The translations under genes were made by a program, and so were the position numbers. DNA of 64,000 nucleotides from Cercospora beticola (lineage: Eukaryota > Ascomycota > Dothideomycetes > Mycosphaerellales > Mycosphaerellaceae): the NCBI RefSeq assembly GCF_033473495.1, contig NC_088940.1:2480001-2544000 (forward strand), written 5' to 3'. The notes beneath the pieces were generated by a model that searched no databases, was not told the origin of the DNA, and was given only the letters and a program-made list of their open reading frames with translations. Of this stretch, positions 13,801 to 22,894 are shown in pieces. Position 1 is the stretch's first letter. Each line of letters opens with the position of its first letter.

Positions 13801-13969
13801 CTTGGTTGTAGTCGAGCGTCATCTCTTGGGGGGTTTAGCCACGAAGAAGACATCGCGTTTCTTTCCAGAATTTGTACCAATATTCGGACCAGGTTGCTGA
13901 AAAGCACTTTGTCGACTGAATCCCCAAGATCTGCGCACCTGGTGCTGTGCGTCACTTCTCCGCCGCCAT
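10837..13969. other. 3.1 kb stretch without a recognisable gene
   Basis: Frames of up to 182 codons exist (for example minus 11549-12097), but their composition is not protein-like and no domain or plausible spliced model was found. Simple repeats are present: a GTGAT pentanucleotide run at about 12416-12434 and TTA/TAA runs near 12115-12125. It may hold 3' and 5' untranslated regions or non-coding transcripts, with no direct sign of these. Confidence 0.5.
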
Positions 13970-14716
13970 TTATCGCACATATTTATCCATGAACCTTCTG
14001 TGGAAATCACTTCTCAGCAAGTCGTTCACGAATCTCTTCTCCTTGCCCCTCTCCTCCGTCCCTCGGGCCTGGTTTTTGAATACCACATCGTCATCCCATC
14101 TCCGCTTAACATTATAGTCCTCTCTCCCTGCATTCAACAACGGATTTCCTAACGCGATGTCTTTCTCCCTCTGTTCTTCATCTTTCTTCGCTTGCTCCGC
14201 AGCTTCCTTCGCAGCTTTTTCCGCACGCTCGGCTTTGATCTTTGCCAGCTCGCGCATCAGCTCTGCTTCTTCATCCTCGTCTTCATCCTCTTCACTCTCT
14301 GAGTCTGAACTCGATGATCCGGAATCGGAGTCTGCGTCGATATCTCGGGTTTCCTCTAATACGCGCCGCTTCTTTGCTTCGTAGTCCTCTTCGTCTGCTT
14401 GTCCTTCCGCGTCACCAGGTTCTGAGGCTTTGCGCTTCACGCCTCCGCTTGAGCCGGCTTCGATTTGTCGTTGGGGCTCGGCCGCATCCTCGTCATCTGG
14501 AAGCTCCCGCCCTTCCTTTTTGGCATAGTGTCTGGCTTCGTTCCGTAGCAGCTCGGCCTTGAGATCGCGCTTCGCTTGTTCGGCGGGGGTGCCTTGATTT
14601 TGTTGGCGGAATTTGAGTGTCTTGTGCGCGGGGAGGAGGCGCTGGTGGTAGGCCTCGCCGCGGGCGGCTTCTTTGCCTCGGGCTGGATCGAAGGTGGGTC
14701 GGTGAGCGGTAGTCAT
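13970..14716 (-). CDS. CWC15: pre-mRNA splicing factor Cwc15/Cwf15
   Basis: Intronless gene for 248 residues. Cwc15 belongs to the Prp19-associated (NineTeen) complex of the active spliceosome. The N-terminus MTTAHRPTFDPARG and the C-terminal block (YNVKRRWDDDVVFKNQARG ... FVNDLLRSDFHRRFMDKYVR) are the two conserved family ends. Between them lies a charged, low-complexity middle with a Ser/Asp/Glu run (about 125-150) and a Lys/Ala/Glu-rich helical stretch (about 150-190). Length is normal for the family. The gene is divergent from RRP45 with 181 bp between start codons. Confidence 0.96.
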   Translation of the reverse strand: MTTAHRPTFDPARGKEAARGEAYHQRLLPAHKTLKFRQQNQGTPAEQAKRDLKAELLRNEARHYAKKEGRELPDDEDAAEPQRQIEAGSSGGVKRKASEPGDAEGQADEEDYEAKKRRVLEETRDIDADSDSGSSSSDSESEEDEDEDEEAELMRELAKIKAERAEKAAKEAAEQAKKDEEQREKDIALGNPLLNAGREDYNVKRRWDDDVVFKNQARGTEERGKEKRFVNDLLRSDFHRRFMDKYVR

Positions 14717-14897
14717 GGTGGCGGTGGGTCGTCGTGGTGTTGTTGGATGTCTGTAGGTTCTGGCGCAAAGCGAGTTCGAGATGTAGAAGTCGATATCCGC
14801 TGTGGAGAACTGAGCATGTGGACGTGGATGTCACTTCCATCTACACTTCGCATTCTTTAAACTTTCTAGCAACTGAAATGCGCCAGGTCCAGCAACC
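14717..14897. promoter_or_regulatory. bidirectional promoter region CWC15 / RRP45
   Basis: Only 181 bp separate the start codons of two divergent RNA-processing genes, so both promoters and leaders must fit here. I do not identify a specific factor site. The role is inferred from geometry only. Confidence 0.55.
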
Positions 14898-15855
14898 ATG
14901 CCGTCCGAAGCGCTTCCCTCCACCAACGAGCGCGAGTTCGTTCTCTCTGCCCTCCAGCAGAATGTCCGCATCGATGGCCGCGCCTTTGACGAATTTCGCC
15001 CCATCGATCTCGCGTTCGGCGACGACTATGGCCAAGCAGATGTCCGCATGGGCAAGACGCGAGTGCTTGTGAACATTTCCGCAGAAGTGATCACCCCATA
15101 CCCAGACAGGAAATTTGATGGAGTCTTTACAATCAGTACCGAGCTGAGCCCCATTGCGAGCCCAGCTTTCGAGGTTGGACGGTACGGAAAAGCACATGTT
15201 GTTGTGGACATAACGGGAATTGACTGACTGATTCTGCAGTCAAGACCAGACTGAGCTCCTGATGAGCCGGATACTTGAGAAGACGATTCGAAGGTCAGGA
15301 GCATTGGATACTGAGAGTCTGTGCATCGTGGCAGGACAGAAATGCTTTCACATCCGAGCGGACATCCACGTTTTGGATCATGATGGCAATCTGGTCGATG
15401 CGAGCTGTGTAGCACTGGTCGCTGCGCTGATGCACTTCAGAAGGCCAGATGTGGAAGTCCGAGGAGAAGAAGTTACAGTGTTCGGTCTAAGGGAACGAGA
15501 ACCTGTCAAGCTATCGATGCAACACCAGCCCTTCTGTATCACAACGAGTTACTACGAAGGTGGAGAGGTCATGTTACAGGATGCTACATTACTTGAGGAA
15601 CACTGCAGAGAAGGTGAGATTATCATCAGCATCAATCGGTTCGGCGAAGTCTGTCAGGTTGCCAAGTATGGAGGGACGCCGGTCGATGGGCTAAGCATGC
15701 TCACTTGCACCAATGCAGCTCTGGAGAAGGCGAAGATGTTAGACAAGCTGGTCAAGTCAAAATTGGAAGAAGACGAGAAGCAGCGGTTTCCTGGCGGACT
15801 CATGGCCGAACTGAGTGCGGAGAATGATCGGGTTCAGGAAAAGCCTGTAGGCTGA
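14898..15855 (+). CDS. RRP45: exosome complex subunit Rrp45 (RNase PH-like)
   Basis: Exons 14898-15181 and 15240-15855 (58 bp intron) give 299 residues. Rrp45/EXOSC9 is one of six RNase PH-fold subunits forming the catalytically inactive ring of the nuclear and cytoplasmic RNA exosome. Conserved pieces include the start (NEREFVLSALQQNVRIDGRA), GKTRVLVNISAEV, ISTELSPIASPAFE, and after splicing GRQDQTELLMSRILEKTIRRS followed by DTESLCIVAGQKCFHIRADI. Removing the intron joins CG|T as Arg and restores the frame. The C-terminus is short, without the long tail of human EXOSC9. The gene shares an upstream region with CWC15. Confidence 0.96.
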
Positions 15856-17103
15856 GATTGTCAGCGCGACAGGCGCTCGACTTCGCGAAGCGCCCTCAAT
15901 TGATACGCGACCTGGCTGCGAGATGTTACCTGCATTTCGCATTAACGAAGAGCGACTGCTCGAGAGAATGGGCCAGAGAGTTGCCATATCCGCCTTCAGG
16001 TTATGACATTGAATGATGCGTGGCAACACCCGGACAGCGCAATCATAAGGTAGCAACATCACAGTCACTCCGCCACCACGACCGTGCTTACGCCGTGGAG
16101 CAACCCCAAAATCTCAAGCAGGCTATCTGGCCCCGCTTCAAGACGCAGCTCTTGGGTTCGAGTGAACAAGATAGCATTCATAGATGGATATGGAACTCGC
16201 TGCAAGCGGAAACAACTGAAGAGGCCAGAGGCGAATAGCTACAACACAACGGCAAGACTGCTAGACCTGCAGTGCATCATGGCAGAGCCCTCGACAAGAG
16301 TGAGGCCACCAGGAATTCATCAAGCCGTCTTCGCAAAACACGTAGTGCTTCATCACAGGCCAGAATGTTCACTTTCACAAGACTGAGGATTCCCACAAAT
16401 TCACCCTCTATCACTTGATCATTAAGTTCCGCGGCTCGCAAGCTTCGACACTGCCTCGAACCTCAGCTCTCGACTTCGACTTCGACATCAACAACTCCAA
16501 CAACAACTTCAATCGATAATGCCAAACTCAACCACCTTCCACAGGCTCTTGCCTCATGTCACTGGATGAAGTTTCACCCCCCAGCGCCCTCCTACCAGCC
16601 ACGATTCACAACTGTGCTGGCGACTGCGAAGTCCATGATCCTGAACAAAGCGACTGAGAGAGGTCCCGACATCTGCGACCTCGCCCACCCTGACAGTCAC
16701 CAAGTACGTCCTACCCCCTCAGGTCAACATCGAAGGCCGTCTTCGCGTTTCCCTTCCACGAACGTGAAGTCCAGTGATGCGCCTTAATCTCCACGAGTGG
16801 AACGACGATCACTATGCGAAGCTCGGCTTAATCCGCAACATCACTGCCCAACTGCTCATCGAGTGGGTGATTCTTGGCCTCACACACTGTTTGATCTCCT
16901 TGTGAGAGCATCGAATTGTCGGCCAGCAATCCCAACTATTGGCGCTGTTCTGTCAACCTGCGACGTGCTCACCGAAGGGCAATTCGCACACTTGCAGTAC
17001 ACAACGGGCTTTGCTGATACCTGCGTCAGAGTCTCTGCTATCACGAGCTTGCATCCAAACATCCACGTGCCGAACTAGACCTAACAGTTACTTGTTCAGA
17101 CAA
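15856..17103. other. intergenic / 5' leader region with a splice-acceptor signal
   Basis: No gene is recognised. Just before the next start codon, 17080-17099 carries a CTAAC branch-like motif and TTGTTCAG, a good 3' splice site, so the downstream gene probably has a 5' leader intron. A short ATG frame of 16 codons at 16519 could be an upstream ORF. Confidence 0.45.
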
Positions 17104-20100
17104 ATGTCACGTCACGGAGGCTCGCCGATGTTGCTTGCTCGTTCCAATATGTCCTTCGTGCCTGGAAACAGCGATCCGGTGGTTGATTCTGGTATGGACG
17201 ATATGGACTGGCAGTGGGACTCAGATGATGATCAAAAAGACGGCCGGCTTACAGATTACACAGCTGATCACAAGCAAACATATTTGAGTACTCCAATAGA
17301 GCTGGATCTGCCAGATGCTTCCAGGCCACGTTTCAGCCGTCTTCGAGGAAGTCTGGACCTCAAACGGCCATACAGCACAATCGAAACGAAGGTGTCACCA
17401 GATATCACGAAGAGGAGAAAGATTAACATGCCTCCGGTCCCGCAGCGATCCTCGGCATCGTTGCTGTCCGAAAGCATAGATGTTAAACCGCAGATGCCAT
17501 TGGGAACATCTTCTGCTTCGGCTGGGCCAGCGTTTCGCGCGAAAAACAATGGGCCCTTCCAGGAGATGGATTCCGATGATTCTGACGATGAGGGGACATC
17601 TCCACCAGCGCCTGCCTCGCCGCCAAAAAATCTGTCCCACGGGCCGTCTCGTCTTTTGGAGCCGAATGCTGACAAGGCATTGGCAGCAAGTGCTGCATGG
17701 CGAAAAGAGGCGCAGAAACGCAAACAGGCTGCCCAGCAAGAGGCACTCGATAATATTTCGGAGCGGAGGAAGACGTCAGATCATCGCTTCGCATCCAGCA
17801 GTACCTTCAAAGATCGCGGAGAATCATCGCGACTGCGGCCTACAGAGACGCTGGGCTCGCGACTGCAGAGTCTGCCGGGCACGAAAGCTCGGCCATCCTC
17901 AAAGCCGCTGGCACGGGAAGTCATCACCATCGACTCTGATTCAGAAGGCTCTTCCCGACCTCACCGATCAAAGAACAGAAAACCAGTCAAGAGCTCTGCT
18001 CGCCACAAGACCTCCGAACAGCACTCGAGGTCCGATGCTCCAACCACCGGGCAGGCTGACTTTGCATCGTGGTCAGATCGACTTCAGCAACTCAAGAAGG
18101 AGCGTTCGGTTGTCGCATCTTCTACGCCACAGTCGACGATTCGGCCTAGTATTGAGATCCCAGATGCCGCTGCGAGTATTGAAAAGGCCGATGATAGACG
18201 AAAGCGAATCGATGCAGAGGGCACGAAGAACTTCGAGGAGAGAATGGCATTGGAGCTTGAACGTGGCCGTGCAGCAGAGCAGCAGCGTAAACAGCGGGAA
18301 CGCGAGGCAGATGCAGCTCTGAGGCATCAACGTGAGGAAGAAACCCGAGCCAAACGAGAACAGGCGTCCAAAGCCCGACAAGCTGCAATTGAACTCAAGC
18401 GGCAGGAAGAACAAGAGAGACAGCGCAAGCAGGAGGCAGACGATAAACTTAACAAAGATCTCGCAGACCAATTGCGAAGAACACGCGAAGATAACATCAA
18501 GAAGAAGGCAGAGGCAGACGCCAAACGCCAGAGAGAGAAAGTTGAGGAGGAGCAGCGGCGAGACGCAGAGCGCACACGCTCGATCGAGCAGAAGAAAGCC
18601 GAGCTGGCGAAGCGTTCGTCGATTCTAGACGAGAAAGCTCAGAAGCAGAGGGATGAGCGGATCCGGCAGAAACAGGAGCGCGCAGCTCGCAACAGGCAGG
18701 CCGAGCAAGAAGACAACAATGTCGATGAGCTGATTGTTGAGGCAGCTCCGAGGCCAAAGTACAGAAGTGTCACGGCCACTGCACGGGGCTTGGAGCTCAG
18801 CAGCAAGCTGGTAGCTGAGCAAGACGACGTGGACACTGACACATACACACCTACGCCGACTCTGGCATCGAAACCTCTCGCCCTTAACAGCGCAGCCGGT
18901 GTCAAAGCAGTCGAGTCGGCATCGAGACACGCTGGTGCCAATTCTGCTCGCACTGGCCATGATCGCGTGCTGGGCGAGATCCTTGACGAGGACGCGAAGC
19001 TAGTGCAGTGGAAAGATACTGGTGACCAGTGGCCGGTCATTGTTGAGAAGTACGAAAAGCTCACTGGAAACAAGCGCGCTGACAGCACTCTGCGCCAACG
19101 GTACAGACAGGTCAGCAGAGCTCTGAACGAGGCTAATGTAGATCCCATGCTCAGACAGCGCATGTCCAGAGGGGATGAAGACGCGCGGCGGCAAGTCAAT
19201 ATCAAGGTTCACAGGCAGTGGCCACCTCCGGCAAAAGACTTCTCAGGCAGGGACGTACCCAAAGGACCAAACATTAAACTCATTAGGCGTCAGATACCTC
19301 AGGACTCACTTCCAGCGCCTGGAGAAATCCTGCCCATTGATGCGCTACTCGTACGTTGGCGTCGGGACAAAATGGCCTGGTCCAATGTCATACAGAACTA
19401 CGAGAGTATTACAGGCGTGCGAAAGAGCGAGCCTACGCTAAGAGTTCGATTCAATGAGCTGGACAGATCTCTCGAAGATGCCAACGTGTTCCACGATGAA
19501 ATCGAAGATCTATCCAACGACGCCCCAGGCGCGAGAGCCAAAGTCAATGGCAAAGTCTGGCAGGTCTGGCCACCAGTGATCAAGACTCAACATACACCAC
19601 GCACAGAAACTCCAGAGGCAAGATTTCGGGGAAGACCGCCTAAAGTTGGCCCCTTTGGTTCTGGATCTGGACCGCAGCGCCTGGAACCGCTCTCTCGTCC
19701 TGCTGTTACCATTCAGCCACTGCTGCAACTCAATGAGGATTCAGACACCGAGGACTCCGATCCGCGGCCGAGACCTCGAATCGGAGGAAAGACGATTAAC
19801 AACGAAGTCTTCGGCACCTTCATGCAACCTCGGGATGGCGATGATGACGGCTCGAGCTCTACCGATGGATACGAAACTGACTTCGATGAGAACAACCCCG
19901 CGGACTTTTACTATTTTATATGGCGCGTCTACAGACGAGAGTGTATCTTTGAAGACGAACAGGGAAAGGGCGACATCAGAAGGAGTGAATGGCGAGATTG
20001 TGGCAAGACGTACGAGAACCTTGATGAAGCAAACCAGGCCGCAGAAGCAGAAACAAAATTGGTCCTTCCCGGTGGTCTGGACTTCCGAAATGTCAGCTTT

Positions 20101-20643
20101 TCCGCAGACAGGAAGGTCCGTGACGATGGCTGCCATCGTTACACACTCAGCAGCCACAAAGTCGGCACCCTCCACGTCAAAGTCAAGAGGCATGCGCGTC
20201 TGCCCTCAGAACGGATACCTCCAAAGAGCAAAGGAGGTTGGCTTGCTGCCATTCAATACTCCGTCAAGGTACGTGAAGTGACGACAAAGAGAATCTTCGA
20301 CGAAGCCCTCCAACAGACCACGCTGAAGGAGAAAGATTGGTGCGACGAGATAGATGGCACATCAACATCCTTCATCGACCACGCAAATTCGCGTGCCGCG
20401 GATATTTTCGCCGGAAAAATCCTCGATAAGACAGTGGACCTCCGACACAACTCAATCGTCAAAGCCCGGAAGGTGGAGGAGTTGTTGCAGAACATGAAGT
20501 GGGACGAACACCTAGGGGCACCGAAGTTCTATGGCAAGCACGTGTTTCCAGGGAACGAGAAAGTGTTGGAGGTTTGGACAAAGGTCAACTTGGTGAATGG
20601 ACCAAGGAATCATTTCCAAATCAGCAAGGCGAGTGAAGAATAA
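17104..20643 (+). CDS. large coiled-coil protein with two Myb/SANT-like repeats, function unknown
   Basis: A single open frame of 1,179 residues from ATG 17104. The N-terminal third is disordered, acidic and Ser-rich, with MDDMDWQWDSDDD near the start and a KRRK basic cluster. About 357-535 is a Glu/Arg/Lys/Gln-rich long helix or coiled coil. Two related modules follow (about 624-700 and 740-815). Each begins GEIL..DA.LV.W, has a conserved Trp and Tyr, then TLR.R(Y/F) and an ending with VWPP or QWPP, spaced like Myb/SANT helices. The C-terminal about 250 residues form a globular-looking unit (FYYFIWRVYRREC ... WLAAIQYSVKVREVT). I do not recognise a named family. A nuclear DNA- or chromatin-associated role is only an inference from the modules and basic clusters. 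The frame remains open upstream to 16939 without an ATG. Confidence 0.85.
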   Translation: MSRHGGSPMLLARSNMSFVPGNSDPVVDSGMDDMDWQWDSDDDQKDGRLTDYTADHKQTYLSTPIELDLPDASRPRFSRLRGSLDLKRPYSTIETKVSPDITKRRKINMPPVPQRSSASLLSESIDVKPQMPLGTSSASAGPAFRAKNNGPFQEMDSDDSDDEGTSPPAPASPPKNLSHGPSRLLEPNADKALAASAAWRKEAQKRKQAAQQEALDNISERRKTSDHRFASSSTFKDRGESSRLRPTETLGSRLQSLPGTKARPSSKPLAREVITIDSDSEGSSRPHRSKNRKPVKSSARHKTSEQHSRSDAPTTGQADFASWSDRLQQLKKERSVVASSTPQSTIRPSIEIPDAAASIEKADDRRKRIDAEGTKNFEERMALELERGRAAEQQRKQREREADAALRHQREEETRAKREQASKARQAAIELKRQEEQERQRKQEADDKLNKDLADQLRRTREDNIKKKAEADAKRQREKVEEEQRRDAERTRSIEQKKAELAKRSSILDEKAQKQRDERIRQKQERAARNRQAEQEDNNVDELIVEAAPRPKYRSVTATARGLELSSKLVAEQDDVDTDTYTPTPTLASKPLALNSAAGVKAVESASRHAGANSARTGHDRVLGEILDEDAKLVQWKDTGDQWPVIVEKYEKLTGNKRADSTLRQRYRQVSRALNEANVDPMLRQRMSRGDEDARRQVNIKVHRQWPPPAKDFSGRDVPKGPNIKLIRRQIPQDSLPAPGEILPIDALLVRWRRDKMAWSNVIQNYESITGVRKSEPTLRVRFNELDRSLEDANVFHDEIEDLSNDAPGARAKVNGKVWQVWPPVIKTQHTPRTETPEARFRGRPPKVGPFGSGSGPQRLEPLSRPAVTIQPLLQLNEDSDTEDSDPRPRPRIGGKTINNEVFGTFMQPRDGDDDGSSSTDGYETDFDENNPADFYYFIWRVYRRECIFEDEQGKGDIRRSEWRDCGKTYENLDEANQAAEAETKLVLPGGLDFRNVSFSADRKVRDDGCHRYTLSSHKVGTLHVKVKRHARLPSERIPPKSKGGWLAAIQYSVKVREVTTKRIFDEALQQTTLKEKDWCDEIDGTSTSFIDHANSRAADIFAGKILDKTVDLRHNSIVKARKVEELLQNMKWDEHLGAPKFYGKHVFPGNEKVLEVWTKVNLVNGPRNHFQISKASEE

Positions 20644-20828
20644 GGGGCGTGCGGTTGGCGATGTGTTTGAGGGAGATTTGATTTTTGGGGCGAAGTTAAT
20701 ATTCATCTCACGCGAGGGACACTGGCTATTTCTGAAGACTTCAGGCCGCAACCCACAATTCCACTCGTTGTTGCCATCAGACAGTCACTTGTGCCACAGC
20801 CCGCACATCCACCTATCAAATGCAAACC

Positions 20829-21616
20829 TCAAAACTCTACTCCCCTGATCGGGAACTCCACATACCCCTTCCCACTCACGAAAGTCGCCTGCCACGGCAC
20901 CTCATCGCCTTTCCCTCCCTCCGCCAAATCCAGGAAGAAGCTAGCATGCCCCTCGCCGGAAACACCGTTATATATCGGCCCGCCAACTTCAGTCCTCTCA
21001 TCAACGTAGTGGAACCTGATTCCTTTCTTGCTATACACCAAATCCGCTTCTGCGATCAGATACGCTGTGGCAGATTTCCCCACGCCGAGCGTCAAGAGAC
21101 CTGGGATTGGCTTTTGCTCGTTAAGGAGGTTGCCTGTGAAGATGAAAGTCTTTCGTGTTAATGAAGGGATGGCATTGAAAGATTTGAGCGCTTCTTGCGC
21201 GGCAACGAAAGGGCTTGTGGTGTTTATGGTGAGATCCGTAGTGAAGTCGGAGAGAGAAACATGGTTGAGGGTGTCGGCGGCTCCGCCGAAATGGGCGGCG
21301 GCGGCTGTGCAGCAACGTCAGTGTATTGGAACTCTTTGAAGAGACAGTTGATGAATTGAATTTCTCGGATGATGATACCATTATAAATCACAACATTCGG
21401 CTCTCCCAATTTCTGCCTCGTTTCTTCGAATGCTTTTGTAATGCTTTCCGGCTTGGTAGCATCGACCACGAGTTGAAGATTGTCTTTCGTGCTATCCTCC
21501 GGTTTCAGAGACCGTGAAGCTTGTGCGACTCTATAGCCAGCTCCGAGAAAGGTCTTGACAGTCGAGGCTCCAATGTTAGCACCACTGCCGATGAAGAGCA
21601 AGATTTTGGAAGCCAT
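20829..21616 (-). CDS. atypical short-chain dehydrogenase/reductase (SDR)-like protein
   Basis: Exons 21616-21379 and 21304-20829 (74 bp intron) give 237 residues. The N-terminus is a Rossmann fold with a GSGANIGAST dinucleotide motif and the R of YRVAQASRSL, which suggests NADP(H). Removing the intron gives VVIYNAAAAHFGG, matching the NNAG-type strand of SDRs. The catalytic positions differ: the usual YxxxK reads LGVGK, so Lys is kept but Tyr is Leu, and the Ser strand reads IFTGN. The protein may be a non-classical reductase or a pseudoenzyme; no substrate can be assigned. It converges on the large coiled-coil gene with 185 bp between stop codons. Confidence 0.88.
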
Positions 21617-22894
21617 TTCTTTTGTTATATCCGAGCCAATTCAAGTTGCGCTGAAACAAATTTCGCTGTTTACTCGTTTGGAAAGTTGTTGTTATGCTTT
21701 TATATAGTTGTGTGCCAGGGTAGAGCTGAAGTCGGCATATGTGGCTTATGAAGCCGGAGCTTATGTATAGCTCTTCCCCGGTTCCGTTTCAGCTGCAAGC
21801 GCACAATGCTTTGTCAGTGTCGCACGCAATAGGACCTCAGCTTGTTGTCCATTGATGAAAGCGATTTGTCAGAGGTAATTTAGTCGTCTATCCTCTGCAG
21901 ACAAGCTGGCGTGGAATTGAAGCCGCATGGCCACGACTGAGGTCAACTACACTCTGTGGACGGGAATTAGCTCGAAAGACAATTGTTTGAAGGCCAGCTT
22001 CTTCTCTCGTCTATTGTTTTCTGGATAGTGGAGGGCACCGCCATAGGCTCAAGATCCCCACCGAATGGCACACTTGCTTCGACTTCCTCAAGAAAAGCAT
22101 TCTTGAGGCTTTCTCACCCAAGAACAAACTTAACGAAAGTTGAAATTTCGCGCATAGCCTGCTCGATCAGCAGATCAAACTTGATTTCTGTCAGGAGCTT
22201 CTGCGGCGTTGCACGGCGTATCTGTAAAAAAACAGAGACGTACGAACAATTCTGCCAGTAATTTCAGAAGTTTGTCAAGCGCCCATTGTTCCCCTTTGCA
22301 ACGCCATTTCCACAGTCGACCTGCAAGATTCAGAGTTGTCGTAGCCGGTTAATCGGAAACGCCCGATCATCATAAAAGGACCTCTCTTGCATCACACCCC
22401 AGTCGAAATCATCTTGCGGCAGACCTCTTTGGATCAGCCGCGAGCGGAGCTTGCACTCAATATCACGCCCTCTTGCTTCACCAGTATATATCGAGATATC
22501 CCGGACCGTTTGCGCCCCAACAGCAGGCTGTATGCTGACCAAATGGAGTGATGAGAAGGTCGAGTGGGCAGAGAAGGGCGGAACAAAAATATTGTGCTTG
22601 AATTGGTCCGAGCTTTGAAGGCCTTCCTAAGGACATGTCGCTACCACGGACTCCGTCGACCACAGACCTGCATTGCAACGCAACATTGCTACCAGGAAGA
22701 AGCACAGCGGATGCTGCCGCTGGCTAGTAGGTCGCGCAAGATCTCGCGTTGCGAACTCATATGCAGTTTCGGGTTGTCAAGATGATCGGAGGAAAAAATA
22801 GGCTCCTCCTGAGCCATCCTGGGCATTGATTCACTGTAGCTAGATGTCATCGGGTCCGCGTCTCAGGAAGCTGCTGCATCCATCACAGCGTCTT
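21617..22894. other. intergenic region
   Basis: About 1.3 kb between two minus-strand genes. Only short frames occur; one of 70 codons (minus 22330-22542) has a protein-like composition but no partner exon or known match. No repeat or RNA gene is seen. Confidence 0.45.

Noticed and set aside
22330..22542. Minus-strand frame of 70 codons with protein-like composition
   Set aside because: No partner exon, signal peptide or known family was found. Kept as a note only.
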